Assembly: GCF_003584135.1 (NCBI RefSeq)
Contig: NZ_QXFI01000036.1
Span: forward strand, 518,350 to 582,349
Origin: Flagellimonas pelagia
GTDB taxonomy: Bacteria; Bacteroidota; Bacteroidia; Flavobacteriales; Flavobacteriaceae
Direction of reading: 5' to 3'
Length of the DNA stretch: 64,000 bases
The position numbers were made by a program, and so were the translations under genes. The notes below the pieces were generated by a model. The model did no database searches and was not told where the DNA came from. It saw nothing but the letters and a program-made list of their open reading frames with translations. This document shows positions 54,154-62,650 of this stretch, in pieces (position 1 is the stretch's first letter; every line of letters begins with the position of its first letter).

Positions 54154-54714
54154 TTCGGCCAGATTCTTTGTTTCTTCGCTAAGCGATCCCTCGAATTTAG
54201 GAATAGGCCGCTTTTCTTTCCCAGCTTCGGTTTCCACTATTCCATTTTCCTTGATGTCGTTTATCAACCATTGCATTTCCATTATCTCCCTGCGTTGTGC
54301 CTTGATAATTTCATTGGCAAGCTCCCGTACCCTGACATCTTTTATTTGAGAACGTTCACTGGTCAAAATAGCAATGGAATGATGGGGTATCATTCCTTCC
54401 ATGTAGTCGACCCCTGATACGGTAACCTGACTCCTGACCAGCCATATCCCACCTGCAATCAACAAAACACCCAAGGCTAATATTGACATGTTCTTGCGTC
54501 GGTCTTTATACATCTGTAGCATATATAGCAGCATAATAATGATCATCGATCCCCCCATGATCAAAGTCATGAAAAATCTAGTCTCACTATACCAAAAGTG
54601 ATCAATGATTTGATATGAGTGGGTGTACATTAAAAAAAACATGGCGACCATTGAAGTACCAATCATCGCAAAAAACTTTAAATAATTATTGGATTTCCTT
54701 TGACTATCTTCCAT
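54151..54714 (-). CDS. DUF305 membrane protein
   Basis: 187 residues: three hydrophobic helices in the N-terminal half (about 12-32, 45-65, 78-95) followed by a DUF305 ferritin-like segment (about 100-160) with the usual MEGMIPHHSIAI and an EMQWLINDI helix. The HH motif and Met/Glu fit metal binding. Family members accompany copper-resistance and related loci, as here. Exact function unknown. Confidence 0.85.
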   Translation of the reverse strand: MEDSQRKSNNYLKFFAMIGTSMVAMFFLMYTHSYQIIDHFWYSETRFFMTLIMGGSMIIIMLLYMLQMYKDRRKNMSILALGVLLIAGGIWLVRSQVTVSGVDYMEGMIPHHSIAILTSERSQIKDVRVRELANEIIKAQRREIMEMQWLINDIKENGIVETEAGKEKRPIPKFEGSLSEETKNLAE

Positions 54715-54825
54715 TGTGCAAATTTTATCTGGTTATTGTGATTATTCCTTGACTTTCGAGTATTGTATTGTTCCATTCCAATTATAGGCCTGACAATTTA
54801 CCTGTCCCAGTTATCGTATATCGGT

Positions 54826-55050
54826 TTAATTGGCTTTGTTCATCGCTTGTATTTTATATTGACCCCCCTTATTTTCCAATGCCTTTTGTAGATTTTCAAG
54901 GGGGACCTCAAATTGCGACTCCACTGTAGCTTCTGCGTTTTTTAGATTGACCGCTACATCGGCTACACCGGCCACATTGAAAAGAGCTTCTTCAACGTGC
55001 CCCCTACAGCCATCACAAGTCATTCCTTCTATTTGGTATCTTCTTTTCAT
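54826..55050 (-). CDS. Second small HMA-domain metallochaperone
   Basis: 74 residues. HMA domain with GMTCDGCRGHV, then a fold similar to copper chaperones (VAGVADVAVNLKNAEATVE). It is separated from the DUF305 gene by 111 bases and from the regulator by 203. Different from the chaperone beside the ATPase (Met kept before Cys here), so it may serve another partner such as the RND system. Confidence 0.88.
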   Translation of the reverse strand: MKRRYQIEGMTCDGCRGHVEEALFNVAGVADVAVNLKNAEATVESQFEVPLENLQKALENKGGQYKIQAMNKAN

Positions 55051-55253
55051 GTTGTGATCATTTTTTATTTTAACAATTTTACACCTAGAATCAACAATGT
55101 TGGTTCCAACACGTATGGGAAAAGTAACATTTTCTGTATAGGGGCGTTGTTTGAAAAAAACAAACCTTGACCCATTTGCGAAGAAAGGTGTTTTTTAAAT
55201 AGCGTTTAGGAGGCTGGTTCCTTGGGAAGGTATTGCGCCCTTAATGGTTGAGG

Positions 55254-55841
55254 TTAAATATCATCAAGCGATATTCTATTTTGAATGGCACTTTTCTTAA
55301 ATTGTGTAGGTGTCATTCCAGTTACTTTTTTAAATTGGTTGCTTAAATAGGCAACGCTGCTATAGTCCAATTGAAACGCTATTTCCTTTAAGCCCAATTC
55401 GTCATAAACAAGAAACTCTTTGATCTTTTCAATCTTTTGGTTGATGATATATTGCTCCAAGGTAATGCTTTCCACCGCGGAAAACAGCGAACTAAGATAC
55501 TTATAGTCAAGATGCAATCCATCGGAAAGGTATTCGGGCCATTTGACCTTTTCCATGGGTCCGGTGTAATGTATCGCCTCAATCACTAGGTTTTTGATCT
55601 GTTCTATCAACTGACCCTTACGATCGTTGATGATCGTAAATCCAATTTTCTCAAGTCGTTCGTTGAGACCTTCCCGTTTTTCAGGCGTGATTTTCCCATT
55701 GAGGGTGATTTCACCCAACGACACATTCATATAGGGAATGCCCTCATCGTCCAAAATACCTTTGACGGCCATGATGCATCTCGGACAGACCATGTTTTTG
55801 ATGTACAACACATCTTTCGATTTACTGGACCCAACTTCCAT
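55254..55841 (-). CDS. HMA-AraC fusion regulator
   Basis: 195 residues. N-terminal HMA-like domain with MVCPRCIMAV (about 16-25) and the ferredoxin-fold pattern (to about 72), a linker, then an AraC-type double helix-turn-helix (about 95-190, LKEIAFQLDYSSVAYLSNQF and KKVTGMTPTQFKKSAI). A metal ion bound at CPRC would be sensed directly and read out on DNA. Likely controls the copper genes around it. Its ATG follows the stop of the small membrane protein directly (TGATATG). Confidence 0.85.
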   Translation of the reverse strand: MEVGSSKSKDVLYIKNMVCPRCIMAVKGILDDEGIPYMNVSLGEITLNGKITPEKREGLNERLEKIGFTIINDRKGQLIEQIKNLVIEAIHYTGPMEKVKWPEYLSDGLHLDYKYLSSLFSAVESITLEQYIINQKIEKIKEFLVYDELGLKEIAFQLDYSSVAYLSNQFKKVTGMTPTQFKKSAIQNRISLDDI

Positions 55842-55842
55842 A

Positions 55843-56025
55843 TCATGCAGTGAATTTCCACAGGGCCTTCAAAAAAATGACGACCACTGCCAATATAACG
55901 ATCAATATCAAGGCCAATATGCCAAGGATTTTCATTCTTTTTTCCTTTCTATTCTTGGCCGGGTCCCGTTTCCTTTTCGCCAGCCCCCTTTTTTTCTTTC
56001 GTCTTTGCCTCCTAAGTTCGCTCAT
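55843..56025 (-). CDS. Small basic single-pass membrane protein
   Basis: 60 residues. The N-terminal half is almost only Arg/Lys and small residues (RRQRRKKKRGLAKRKRD), the C-terminal half is one hydrophobic helix (ILGILALILIVILAVVVIF). Not recognised. It abuts the HMA-AraC gene with no gap, so the two are probably co-translated. The basic tail could bind nucleic acid or membrane phospholipid. Confidence 0.65.
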   Translation of the reverse strand: MSELRRQRRKKKRGLAKRKRDPAKNRKEKRMKILGILALILIVILAVVVIFLKALWKFTA

Positions 56026-56102
56026 TTTTCCAAAAATGATTCAACTGGTTCAATGGTCAACTATTTGCTCCTCACAGGAGTCCTTTGCCAAATAAGTTTG
56101 AA

Positions 56103-56804
56103 CTATCGCCTTTTCCATAATTTTCTGATTGTTGGCGAGCTGACATACCACAACAAGAATCCGCTCAAAACGGTAATCAATCCCATCAGGGAAAAAATCC
56201 GTAAAACCATGGTGTTAAAATCGTCCCGTCCCTCATAGTCCATGGTATGGGTCATCCACAAAAAATCGAACCATCTCCAGGACCGATGTCTTACATGTTG
56301 AAACGACCCATCGGTCTCTGAGACATACGCTTTAAGGTTTTCATCCGTTTCATAGGTGATCACATAGGCCGGTAATGGACGTCCACGATACTCGTGCTGC
56401 CCACCTGTTTGGGTGAGTCTTTCAACACTTTTGACCTTAAGTTCGGGCAACATATAGTGTGAAGCAACGGCCAAGGCCTGTTGTTCATCGATACCCTTTT
56501 TGATCTCCCCCGTTTGTGCATCCATCAAAACCCCACCATTGATCCAATAATAGGGACTCCCCCCTATATTTCTCATTTCCAAAGATTTGATTTTAACGTT
56601 CCCGTGTCCATTGGGAGCAATTAAATTCCCAAATTCTGACTGGTCCGGATGCTCCTTGATGAATTGATCTCCATGGATCTCGTCAATGTCCGTCCAACTA
56701 AAATATAGTCCACTGATGGTCCACATTAGGAACTGGATCCCAATAAATAGGCCAAGATATCTATGTATCTTTCTGACCTTCATCGATGTTTTTCTTCCGA
56801 CCAT
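56103..56804 (-). CDS. PepSY-domain membrane protein
   Basis: 233 residues with two transmembrane helices near each end (about 14-35 and 205-225) and a large periplasmic PepSY region between (with YWINGGVLMDAQTGEI and YEGRDDFNTMVLR). Such proteins are found in ferric/copper reductase-like systems. It starts one base before the end of the SnoaL gene (TAATG), so it is translationally coupled. Probable periplasm-facing partner of an electron-transfer or metal-uptake route. Confidence 0.82.
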   Translation of the reverse strand: MVGRKTSMKVRKIHRYLGLFIGIQFLMWTISGLYFSWTDIDEIHGDQFIKEHPDQSEFGNLIAPNGHGNVKIKSLEMRNIGGSPYYWINGGVLMDAQTGEIKKGIDEQQALAVASHYMLPELKVKSVERLTQTGGQHEYRGRPLPAYVITYETDENLKAYVSETDGSFQHVRHRSWRWFDFLWMTHTMDYEGRDDFNTMVLRIFSLMGLITVLSGFLLWYVSSPTIRKLWKRR

Positions 56805-57301
56805 TAGTTCTTCCCGTTGTTCCGTGAGGAGTTATGCATCTTTACAATTTTCCAATCCCCATCCGTTTTTTTAAGGATGGTGGTGGCAACCCCTTTTCTG
56901 CTGATCGTTTTGCCCTCACCTCCATTTTCCGATTTTAGGCCAATGGTATAGACATAGCTTTCCGTAGTAAAGGCAAAGGGTAGCTCCACCTTCACTTCAA
57001 TGGTATAATCCGAGAACCTAAAACTGTTGAAATGTCCAAGTTCTGGACCTATATGATGGTCGTGATAATGTTGATAGGTGCCTTCCACGCCCCCGGATTC
57101 AAAAACTTCGGAATCTTCCGCAAAAAGCTCCAAGGTACCTTCCGTGGTCAAGTTTTGCAGTGCTTCTTTATAGCTTTCCAATATCCTCAGCACAGCGGCC
57201 CTGTCCTGGTCTAGGTTTTCCTTGTTAGGGTTTGTTTGGCCAAAGCTTGTCCCTGTGAGAAATACGGCCATTAGAAAAATCTGTAAAGTAATACGTTTCA
57301 T
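56804..57301 (-). CDS. Secreted SnoaL/NTF2-like protein
   Basis: 165 residues with a signal peptide ending TGTSFGQ and a single NTF2-like domain: AVLRILESYKEALQNL, a strand set, and GDWKIVKMHNSS at the end, as in SnoaL/DUF4440 proteins. Has three neighbouring His (HYHDHH) in the mid part that could bind metal. Coupled to the PepSY gene. Function unknown. Confidence 0.78.
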   Translation of the reverse strand: MKRITLQIFLMAVFLTGTSFGQTNPNKENLDQDRAAVLRILESYKEALQNLTTEGTLELFAEDSEVFESGGVEGTYQHYHDHHIGPELGHFNSFRFSDYTIEVKVELPFAFTTESYVYTIGLKSENGGEGKTISRKGVATTILKKTDGDWKIVKMHNSSRNNGKN

Positions 57302-57332
57302 TGGTTTGTTTTAGCATTGTTTAGGTTAGTAT

Positions 57333-57470
57333 TTATTGTATGATAAAGGCTCCCAGGGCAATCGAAATGACGATCCCATACAGGATATGGGCCAACCATT
57401 TTTTTAAAATGGCCTTTTTCGACTGGACAGGTCCATTGTCACGACAACAATCTTTCATCTTCTTTTCCAT
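57333..57470 (-). CDS. Micro membrane protein with paired cysteines
   Basis: 45 residues, ATG at 57470 and TAA at 57333, too short for standard ORF cut-offs. Sequence pattern: basic start, DCCRDN near residue 7-12, then KKAILKKWL and one hydrophobic helix (ILYGIVISIALGAFIIQ). It lies 31 bases after the start side of the SnoaL gene in the same direction. The clean helix and coding position support a real gene of unknown role, perhaps a metal-linked membrane subunit. Confidence 0.55.
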   Translation of the reverse strand: MEKKMKDCCRDNGPVQSKKAILKKWLAHILYGIVISIALGAFIIQ

Positions 57471-57561
57471 TAGTGCCTGACAAGGGAAGGGAACGATTAA
57501 CTAACTAACTCACCAACCAATCAACTTTGGGTGTTCCCCTCCCTTTCAGGACTTTATTTCC

Positions 57562-57633
57562 TTATTCATAGTAACCGGACATGACCAACAACAATAGCAA
57601 TATCGTTTGTCCCGGTTTTAGGGTGATTTCCAT
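57562..57633 (-). CDS. Possible 23-residue hydrophobic micro-ORF
   Basis: ATG at 57633 and TAA at 57562: MEITLKPGQTILLLLLVMSG and YYE. It starts seven bases after the haem-binding gene's stop. A short hydrophobic stretch only; may be chance. Confidence 0.3.
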   Translation of the reverse strand: MEITLKPGQTILLLLLVMSGYYE

Positions 57634-57640
57634 GTCATTT

Positions 57641-58099
57641 TCAATTATCCAATTCTTCCATTAGATCATTTACCAAGGTCAATATCCGTTCTTTCTCTTC
57701 CACCGATAATTTTGCATCCTTATGGATCAGGGTATAGGAAGATAGGGGCATCTTATCGTCTTCGATCTGACTTGCGATGGACTTTAGTTTGCTCCTTTTT
57801 CTTCGATCCGAATAGTCGCCCCATTCATTGAAATTGAGTTCTTCCTTTCCCTCTTTTATGTGTTCTTCCAAAAACCAGGCGATGGGTTGGACCTTATTGT
57901 ACCACGGGTATTGGGTGTTGTTACTGTGGCAATCATAGCAAGATACCCGCAAATCGTGTTCGATATCCTTGGCAACCTGGTTCACCGACATGAAGTCCGT
58001 ATCGGGAACCACATCGCTCAAGTTGGGATCTGTGGGCACAAACTGGATGCCCACAAATCCCAACAGCACTACCAATACTATGATTTTCAGTACTTTCAT
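57641..58099 (-). CDS. Haem-binding (cytochrome-like) protein
   Basis: 152 residues. An N-terminal membrane helix (about 4-22), then a haem-binding domain with CYDCH (about 55) and motif NNTQYPWYNKVQPIAWFLEEH, followed by an amphipathic C-terminal region. This belongs to the haem_bd family (single-haem, c-type attached). It starts right after the DUF3347 stop codon (TAAATG), so is co-translated with it. Possible electron carrier in copper oxidation/resistance. Confidence 0.88.
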   Translation of the reverse strand: MKVLKIIVLVVLLGFVGIQFVPTDPNLSDVVPDTDFMSVNQVAKDIEHDLRVSCYDCHSNNTQYPWYNKVQPIAWFLEEHIKEGKEELNFNEWGDYSDRRKRSKLKSIASQIEDDKMPLSSYTLIHKDAKLSVEEKERILTLVNDLMEELDN

Positions 58100-58729
58100 T
58101 TAATTGATTTCCTTTTGCACCTTACCACAGGTCAACATCTTACTTCCAAAAAATGGATTCTGGATTTCGCTGCTTGCGCTGAGCCACGTTCCTCCTTGGT
58201 TGTTGTTGTACATGGGGCAGAATTGTTGGTACAAGGTTTTGGAAGTCCCGGTTATGGCAATAAAATCGACCATATCCTTGCCCAGTCCCTCAAAGTGTTC
58301 CCGTTGGTGACCGATATCACTTTTGGCGATATGCTCCCCATGTTCCTTGGCCACTTCAATGATATCGGACAGCTCCTTCTGTTGCTGTTCATCGTATCCG
58401 CTGATATCAAAGCTGCCCAAGGCACTGGCCAAGGCTTGGCCCGATTTGGCCGCTTCATCCTTATTGTCCGCCACCAGGGCATCCTTCAGTTGGAGGTAGC
58501 TATCGATCACAGATGTGCCCTGTGCATCGGACGAACCCATATCATGGTCCATGGTCCCGTGGTCCATTTCCCCCGCAGAGCTCTCATGGTGATGGCCCTC
58601 TTCCGTTCCCATCTCCATATGGGCTCCTTCCTTGTCATTTGTTTCCTTCTTACCGTCCTTACAGGAAATCACGGTAATGGTCAAAAGCGCAATGGCAATT
58701 GTACTTAATGTAACTGTTGTTCTTTTCAT
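58100..58729 (-). CDS. His/Met-rich DUF3347 lipoprotein
   Basis: 209 residues from the ATG at 58729 (an in-frame ATG at 58798 is outside the signal peptide). Lipoprotein signal ending TVISCKDG, a metal-binding His/Met/Asp-rich run (EEGHHHESS, MDHGTMDHDMGS; about 25-65) and a DUF3347 domain (about 70-205) with FCPMYNNN and MLTCGKV at the end. A related domain forms the C-terminus of the RND adaptor 4 kb away. Likely a copper buffer or carrier. Confidence 0.85.
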   Translation of the reverse strand: MKRTTVTLSTIAIALLTITVISCKDGKKETNDKEGAHMEMGTEEGHHHESSAGEMDHGTMDHDMGSSDAQGTSVIDSYLQLKDALVADNKDEAAKSGQALASALGSFDISGYDEQQQKELSDIIEVAKEHGEHIAKSDIGHQREHFEGLGKDMVDFIAITGTSKTLYQQFCPMYNNNQGGTWLSASSEIQNPFFGSKMLTCGKVQKEIN

Positions 58730-58860
58730 TGTAATTGATTTTAAGATTAATTCCTCATTTTGATTGCCCAGGGTCGGCATATTTGTATTATCCCCCATTA
58801 TTGTTGCTATTTTAATTTTTTCATCTAATTTTCCATTTCTCCCACGCAGGCACTCTACCC

Positions 58861-60168
58861 TTATTCTTCCTCGACCGTACGCTTTTTCCCCAAAAACAAT
58901 CGTTCCCCGAAAAAAATAAGCACCATCAATACCAGGGCAACAATGACCACCAAAAGATCACTACCGGCCTTTGACCAAATAAAGGCGCCCAACACCAGTA
59001 CATCCAGCACAAGGGCCGTAATGAGGATAATGGGATTTGCACCGATTTCCTTTCGTAGATTGTTTAGGACCCCCCAATGGATCCCGATATCCATGATCAA
59101 ATAAAAGATGGCCCCCAATGCAGCGATCCGGCTCAGATCGAACAACATGGTGAGCCCTATGGCAATCACCACGGTATACACCAACATATGTTTCTGTATG
59201 TCCCCGGGAATCCCAAAATGTCGATGTGGTATCAATTCCTTTTCAGTGAGCATGGTGGTCATCCGGGAAACGGCAAAAATGCTGGCAACGACCCCGGAAA
59301 CGGTGGATATGATCGCCAGACCAACGGTGAACCAGACCCCATATTTTCCAAAAGCGGGTCTGGATGCCTCGGCCAGCGAATAGTCCTTGGCCGCAATGAT
59401 TTCCTGGATGGAAAGATTGGAAGAGACCGCAAATGCCACCATGAGATAGACCAGGGTACATATCACCAAAGAAATGACAATGGCCCGTCCCACGTTACGT
59501 TTGGGATCGACGATCTCATCCCCACTATTGGTAATGGTGGTAAAACCCTTATAGGCCAATATCGACAGTGCCAATGCCCCCAAATAATCCACCAGGGAAT
59601 GCTCGGTCAAGGACTGGGAAGGAACGACCTGATCAAAGGTAAATCCAGCTGCCCAAAGGCCACCAATGGCAAAAACCGCTATCCCGCCGATTTTTAGTAT
59701 GGCCATGACCAAGGACGATCCCCCGATAGCTTTGTTTCCCATCACATTGACAATAAAGGCTGTGATCAACAACAATACCCCAAGGATCGGGGGCCAGAAT
59801 CCTTTCGACTCCACATCAAAAAGCTCCAATACGTAGGTCCCGAACGTCCGGGCCACCAAACTCTCATTGATGACCATGGAAAGGGCCATCAGCAGTGCAC
59901 CGGTAGCGGTCCAGGCCGTTTTACCGTAAACCTTTTTGAGGTACATGCCAATGCCCCCGGCAGAGGGGTAGGTATTGGACATTTTGACATAGGTGTAGGA
60001 ACTGAAACCTGAGATGACTGCCCCGATTAAAAAAGCAAAGGGAAACCATTGGCCGGAGAGTTCGGCAACCTGACCCAAGAGCGCAAAAATTCCCGCACCG
60101 ATCATCACACCGGTTCCCAAAGCAATGGTATTGGTCAGACTCAGGCTATTTTTTTTGTATTCTGCCAT
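58861..60168 (-). CDS. APC-family amino acid/organic cation permease
   Basis: 435 residues with about twelve transmembrane helices. It has the family features GTGVMIGAGIFALLGQV in helix 1 and YKGFTTITNSGDEI in helix 6. Its ATG follows the multicopper-oxidase stop directly (TTTTAAATG), so it is co-translated with a copper gene. The substrate is not evident; amino acids or amines are typical. Confidence 0.88.
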   Translation of the reverse strand: MAEYKKNSLSLTNTIALGTGVMIGAGIFALLGQVAELSGQWFPFAFLIGAVISGFSSYTYVKMSNTYPSAGGIGMYLKKVYGKTAWTATGALLMALSMVINESLVARTFGTYVLELFDVESKGFWPPILGVLLLITAFIVNVMGNKAIGGSSLVMAILKIGGIAVFAIGGLWAAGFTFDQVVPSQSLTEHSLVDYLGALALSILAYKGFTTITNSGDEIVDPKRNVGRAIVISLVICTLVYLMVAFAVSSNLSIQEIIAAKDYSLAEASRPAFGKYGVWFTVGLAIISTVSGVVASIFAVSRMTTMLTEKELIPHRHFGIPGDIQKHMLVYTVVIAIGLTMLFDLSRIAALGAIFYLIMDIGIHWGVLNNLRKEIGANPIILITALVLDVLVLGAFIWSKAGSDLLVVIVALVLMVLIFFGERLFLGKKRTVEEE

Positions 60169-62628
60169 TTAAAAACGGGCTAGCAGGCCTCCGCCCCAAC
60201 CATATCGGTTGTTGTAATTGGCCTGGATTGAAAAATTACGTGAAAGGATATAGGAGGCCCCTACCAGCCATTGGGTCTCACTTTCATAGGATGAATTCCC
60301 CAAATCGTTGACCCATCCAAAATCGGCCCGAAATTCATATTCCCCCTCGAGGAAAATCCTGGGAAAAAGCAATAGTTCCCTATCCAACCTTATTCTTGGA
60401 CGCAGCTGGTGGTCCATACTCACATCCATATTAAAGCGGTATGGGGTAAAATACTTGACCCCTATCAGTCCCACTGTATTGAAACGGTCATAGGAATCAG
60501 GGATGGAGGTTTCCGTGTTTACCCCTGCATAGACCCGTACCCAGTCATTGAGATACCTGTTATAATTGACTTCCACCTCGGCATTTTGGTCGTAGTCAAA
60601 TTCTGCCCGTACCCCAAATTCATTCCTGATATTACTTGAAACAAGGAAGAGTTCATTAAAATTGGAACCCAATCTGGCAGCACCCCAAGCATAATAATGG
60701 TCAGTTTCATCTACCAACTTTTGAACAGGAAAATCCTTCATCCTCAGATCCCTTGGGGTATCATAACTGAAAACCCTGGCCATGCCCCCCATCATGTGGT
60801 AGAGGATATGACAGTGGAAAAACCAATCCCCGTACTCTTCATTATAAAATTCGATGACCACTTTCTGCATGGGCGGCACATTGACCGTATGTTTCAAGGG
60901 TGACTTTTCACCATTCTCATTGATGACCCTGAAATAATGCCCATGGAGGTGCATCGGATGGTGCATCATGGTCAGGTTGTTGAGGGTGATCCGGGTTACT
61001 TCCCCACCTTTGATCTTGATCTTATCGGTTTCTGAAAGTGGCACACCGTTCATACTCCAGATATACCGTTGCATATTTCCCGTCAGGTTCAACAGAATGT
61101 CATTGACGGGCAGATCGGCATTATAGGTAGTACTTTCCTTTGCTTTTAAGAAGTCATAGTTGAAATACGTTTTACGGGTATCGTAATCAAAAGCTGAAGT
61201 GTCTTTCTGCATCATTGGCATAGTCTGAACCATAGGGTTTTCCATCTTGTCCTTATGTCCGGTGGATTTCATTGACGTTGAATCCTTTTCCATTCCTGCC
61301 ATATCCCCCATCTTTTTATCCATCTCCATGTGCCTATGATCTTCATTCGCATTCATAGGCCTTTTATCATCCATCTTCGCAATGGGTTTATCCTTTTGAC
61401 CGCTCATTTCGGTCTTATCCATCGACATCCCATTGTGCATACCCATATCCATGCTGCCATCCTTCATGTCCATCTGCATCCCATACTTTTGCATCAAATA
61501 TTCGGGTGTATTTTTCTTCTTGTTGCCGGCCATTGCCGGAGCTCCCATTTTCATGTCCATTTGGGCCATTTGTTTCATCATCGCCACTTTGTCGGGCCTA
61601 TCGATGGTCGTTGCGGGAAAAAGCGTTCCCTGCCCTAAATGCAACGAGGTATGCCCGGAGCCGTCCTGTGCCGTGGCCGTTACCTCCAAAGTGCCTTCAG
61701 GAACGGTCACGATGACATCATAGGTCTCGGCAATGCCAAAAAGAAAACGACTTTTGGAAACAGGCTCCACATCGACACCATCCCCGGAAACCACCATGGG
61801 GTTACCGCCACCGAAATCCATCCAATAATAGGTGGAGGCAGAGGCATTGACGAACCGGAGCCGCACTTTTTCCCCTGGTTTGAAATCAGGGTATTCGGCC
61901 AATGTTTTCCCATTGGTCAAAAATGCGGGGTAGTAGATATCCGCAATATCCGCTCCTTCCATACGATCTCGCCAAAATTTGAGTTGTGCACCTAGTGCAC
62001 CTTCCTTGATGACCCTGCTCAAGGGCACCGCGGTCCCTTTTTTGACCTGGTACCACTCGTTTCCCCGTTTAAGGTTTCGGAGCACGTTCATGGCCTTTTC
62101 GTTCGTCCAATCGGAGAGCACCACGACCAAATCCTTATCGTAGTCCAACGTCTTTTCCTTGGGATGGATCAGTATCGAGCCATACACCCCCTTTTGCTCT
62201 TGCAGCATGGTGTGGGAATGGTACCAATAGGTACCTGATTGGTTGATCGGAATCCGATATTGGAAAGTTGTGCCAGGTTCTATGGGCGGTGTGGTCAAAT
62301 AGGGAACCCCGTCATAAAAATTGGGCAAGATCAATCCATGCCAGTGTACGGAGGTTTCCACATCCATCTTATTGGTCACGTTGATCAGGGCGAAGTCACC
62401 CTCGTTGAATTCCAAGACCGGTCCCGGAATACTCCCATTGATGGTCATTGCATCGGCAGTGACCCCACCGAGGGTCAATTTGTTCTGTTCCAGTACAAGA
62501 TTGTATTCCCGAACGGGTCTACCTTCCTCTTTTCTGTCCTCACCATTTGTCCCCACTTGCCCAAAAACATGGGTCGTCAAGGCAGTTAGGACAAAAAACA
62601 AGATTTTAGATTTCAATATTTTCATCAT
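60169..62628 (-). CDS. Multicopper oxidase with Met-rich insert and CopB-like C-terminal barrel
   Basis: 819 residues. Signal peptide ending HVFGQ; cupredoxin domains with the type-2/3 copper motifs HWHGLILP and YWYHSHTM (about 97-145) and C-terminal ligands HHPMHLHGHYFRV and the type-1 Cys in FFHCHILYHM (about 620). Between is a Met/His-rich stretch (about 350-475, e.g. MDMKDGSMDMGMHNGMSMD). A tail from about 625 has the look of CopB barrel strands. A cuprous oxidase of the CopA/PcoA type, so copper detoxification in the periplasm. Coupled to the permease. Confidence 0.88.
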   Translation of the reverse strand: MMKILKSKILFFVLTALTTHVFGQVGTNGEDRKEEGRPVREYNLVLEQNKLTLGGVTADAMTINGSIPGPVLEFNEGDFALINVTNKMDVETSVHWHGLILPNFYDGVPYLTTPPIEPGTTFQYRIPINQSGTYWYHSHTMLQEQKGVYGSILIHPKEKTLDYDKDLVVVLSDWTNEKAMNVLRNLKRGNEWYQVKKGTAVPLSRVIKEGALGAQLKFWRDRMEGADIADIYYPAFLTNGKTLAEYPDFKPGEKVRLRFVNASASTYYWMDFGGGNPMVVSGDGVDVEPVSKSRFLFGIAETYDVIVTVPEGTLEVTATAQDGSGHTSLHLGQGTLFPATTIDRPDKVAMMKQMAQMDMKMGAPAMAGNKKKNTPEYLMQKYGMQMDMKDGSMDMGMHNGMSMDKTEMSGQKDKPIAKMDDKRPMNANEDHRHMEMDKKMGDMAGMEKDSTSMKSTGHKDKMENPMVQTMPMMQKDTSAFDYDTRKTYFNYDFLKAKESTTYNADLPVNDILLNLTGNMQRYIWSMNGVPLSETDKIKIKGGEVTRITLNNLTMMHHPMHLHGHYFRVINENGEKSPLKHTVNVPPMQKVVIEFYNEEYGDWFFHCHILYHMMGGMARVFSYDTPRDLRMKDFPVQKLVDETDHYYAWGAARLGSNFNELFLVSSNIRNEFGVRAEFDYDQNAEVEVNYNRYLNDWVRVYAGVNTETSIPDSYDRFNTVGLIGVKYFTPYRFNMDVSMDHQLRPRIRLDRELLLFPRIFLEGEYEFRADFGWVNDLGNSSYESETQWLVGASYILSRNFSIQANYNNRYGWGGGLLARF

Positions 62629-62650
62629 TCATTCATTTACATTTGTTCAA

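Noticed and set aside
57860..58708. 282-codon plus-strand ORF
   Set aside because: Antisense over the haem-binding and DUF3347 genes, which are strongly supported by motifs (CYDCH, FCPM).
59077..59697. 206-codon plus-strand ORF
   Set aside because: Antisense to the APC permease; rich in Gly/His/Gln from reversed codons.
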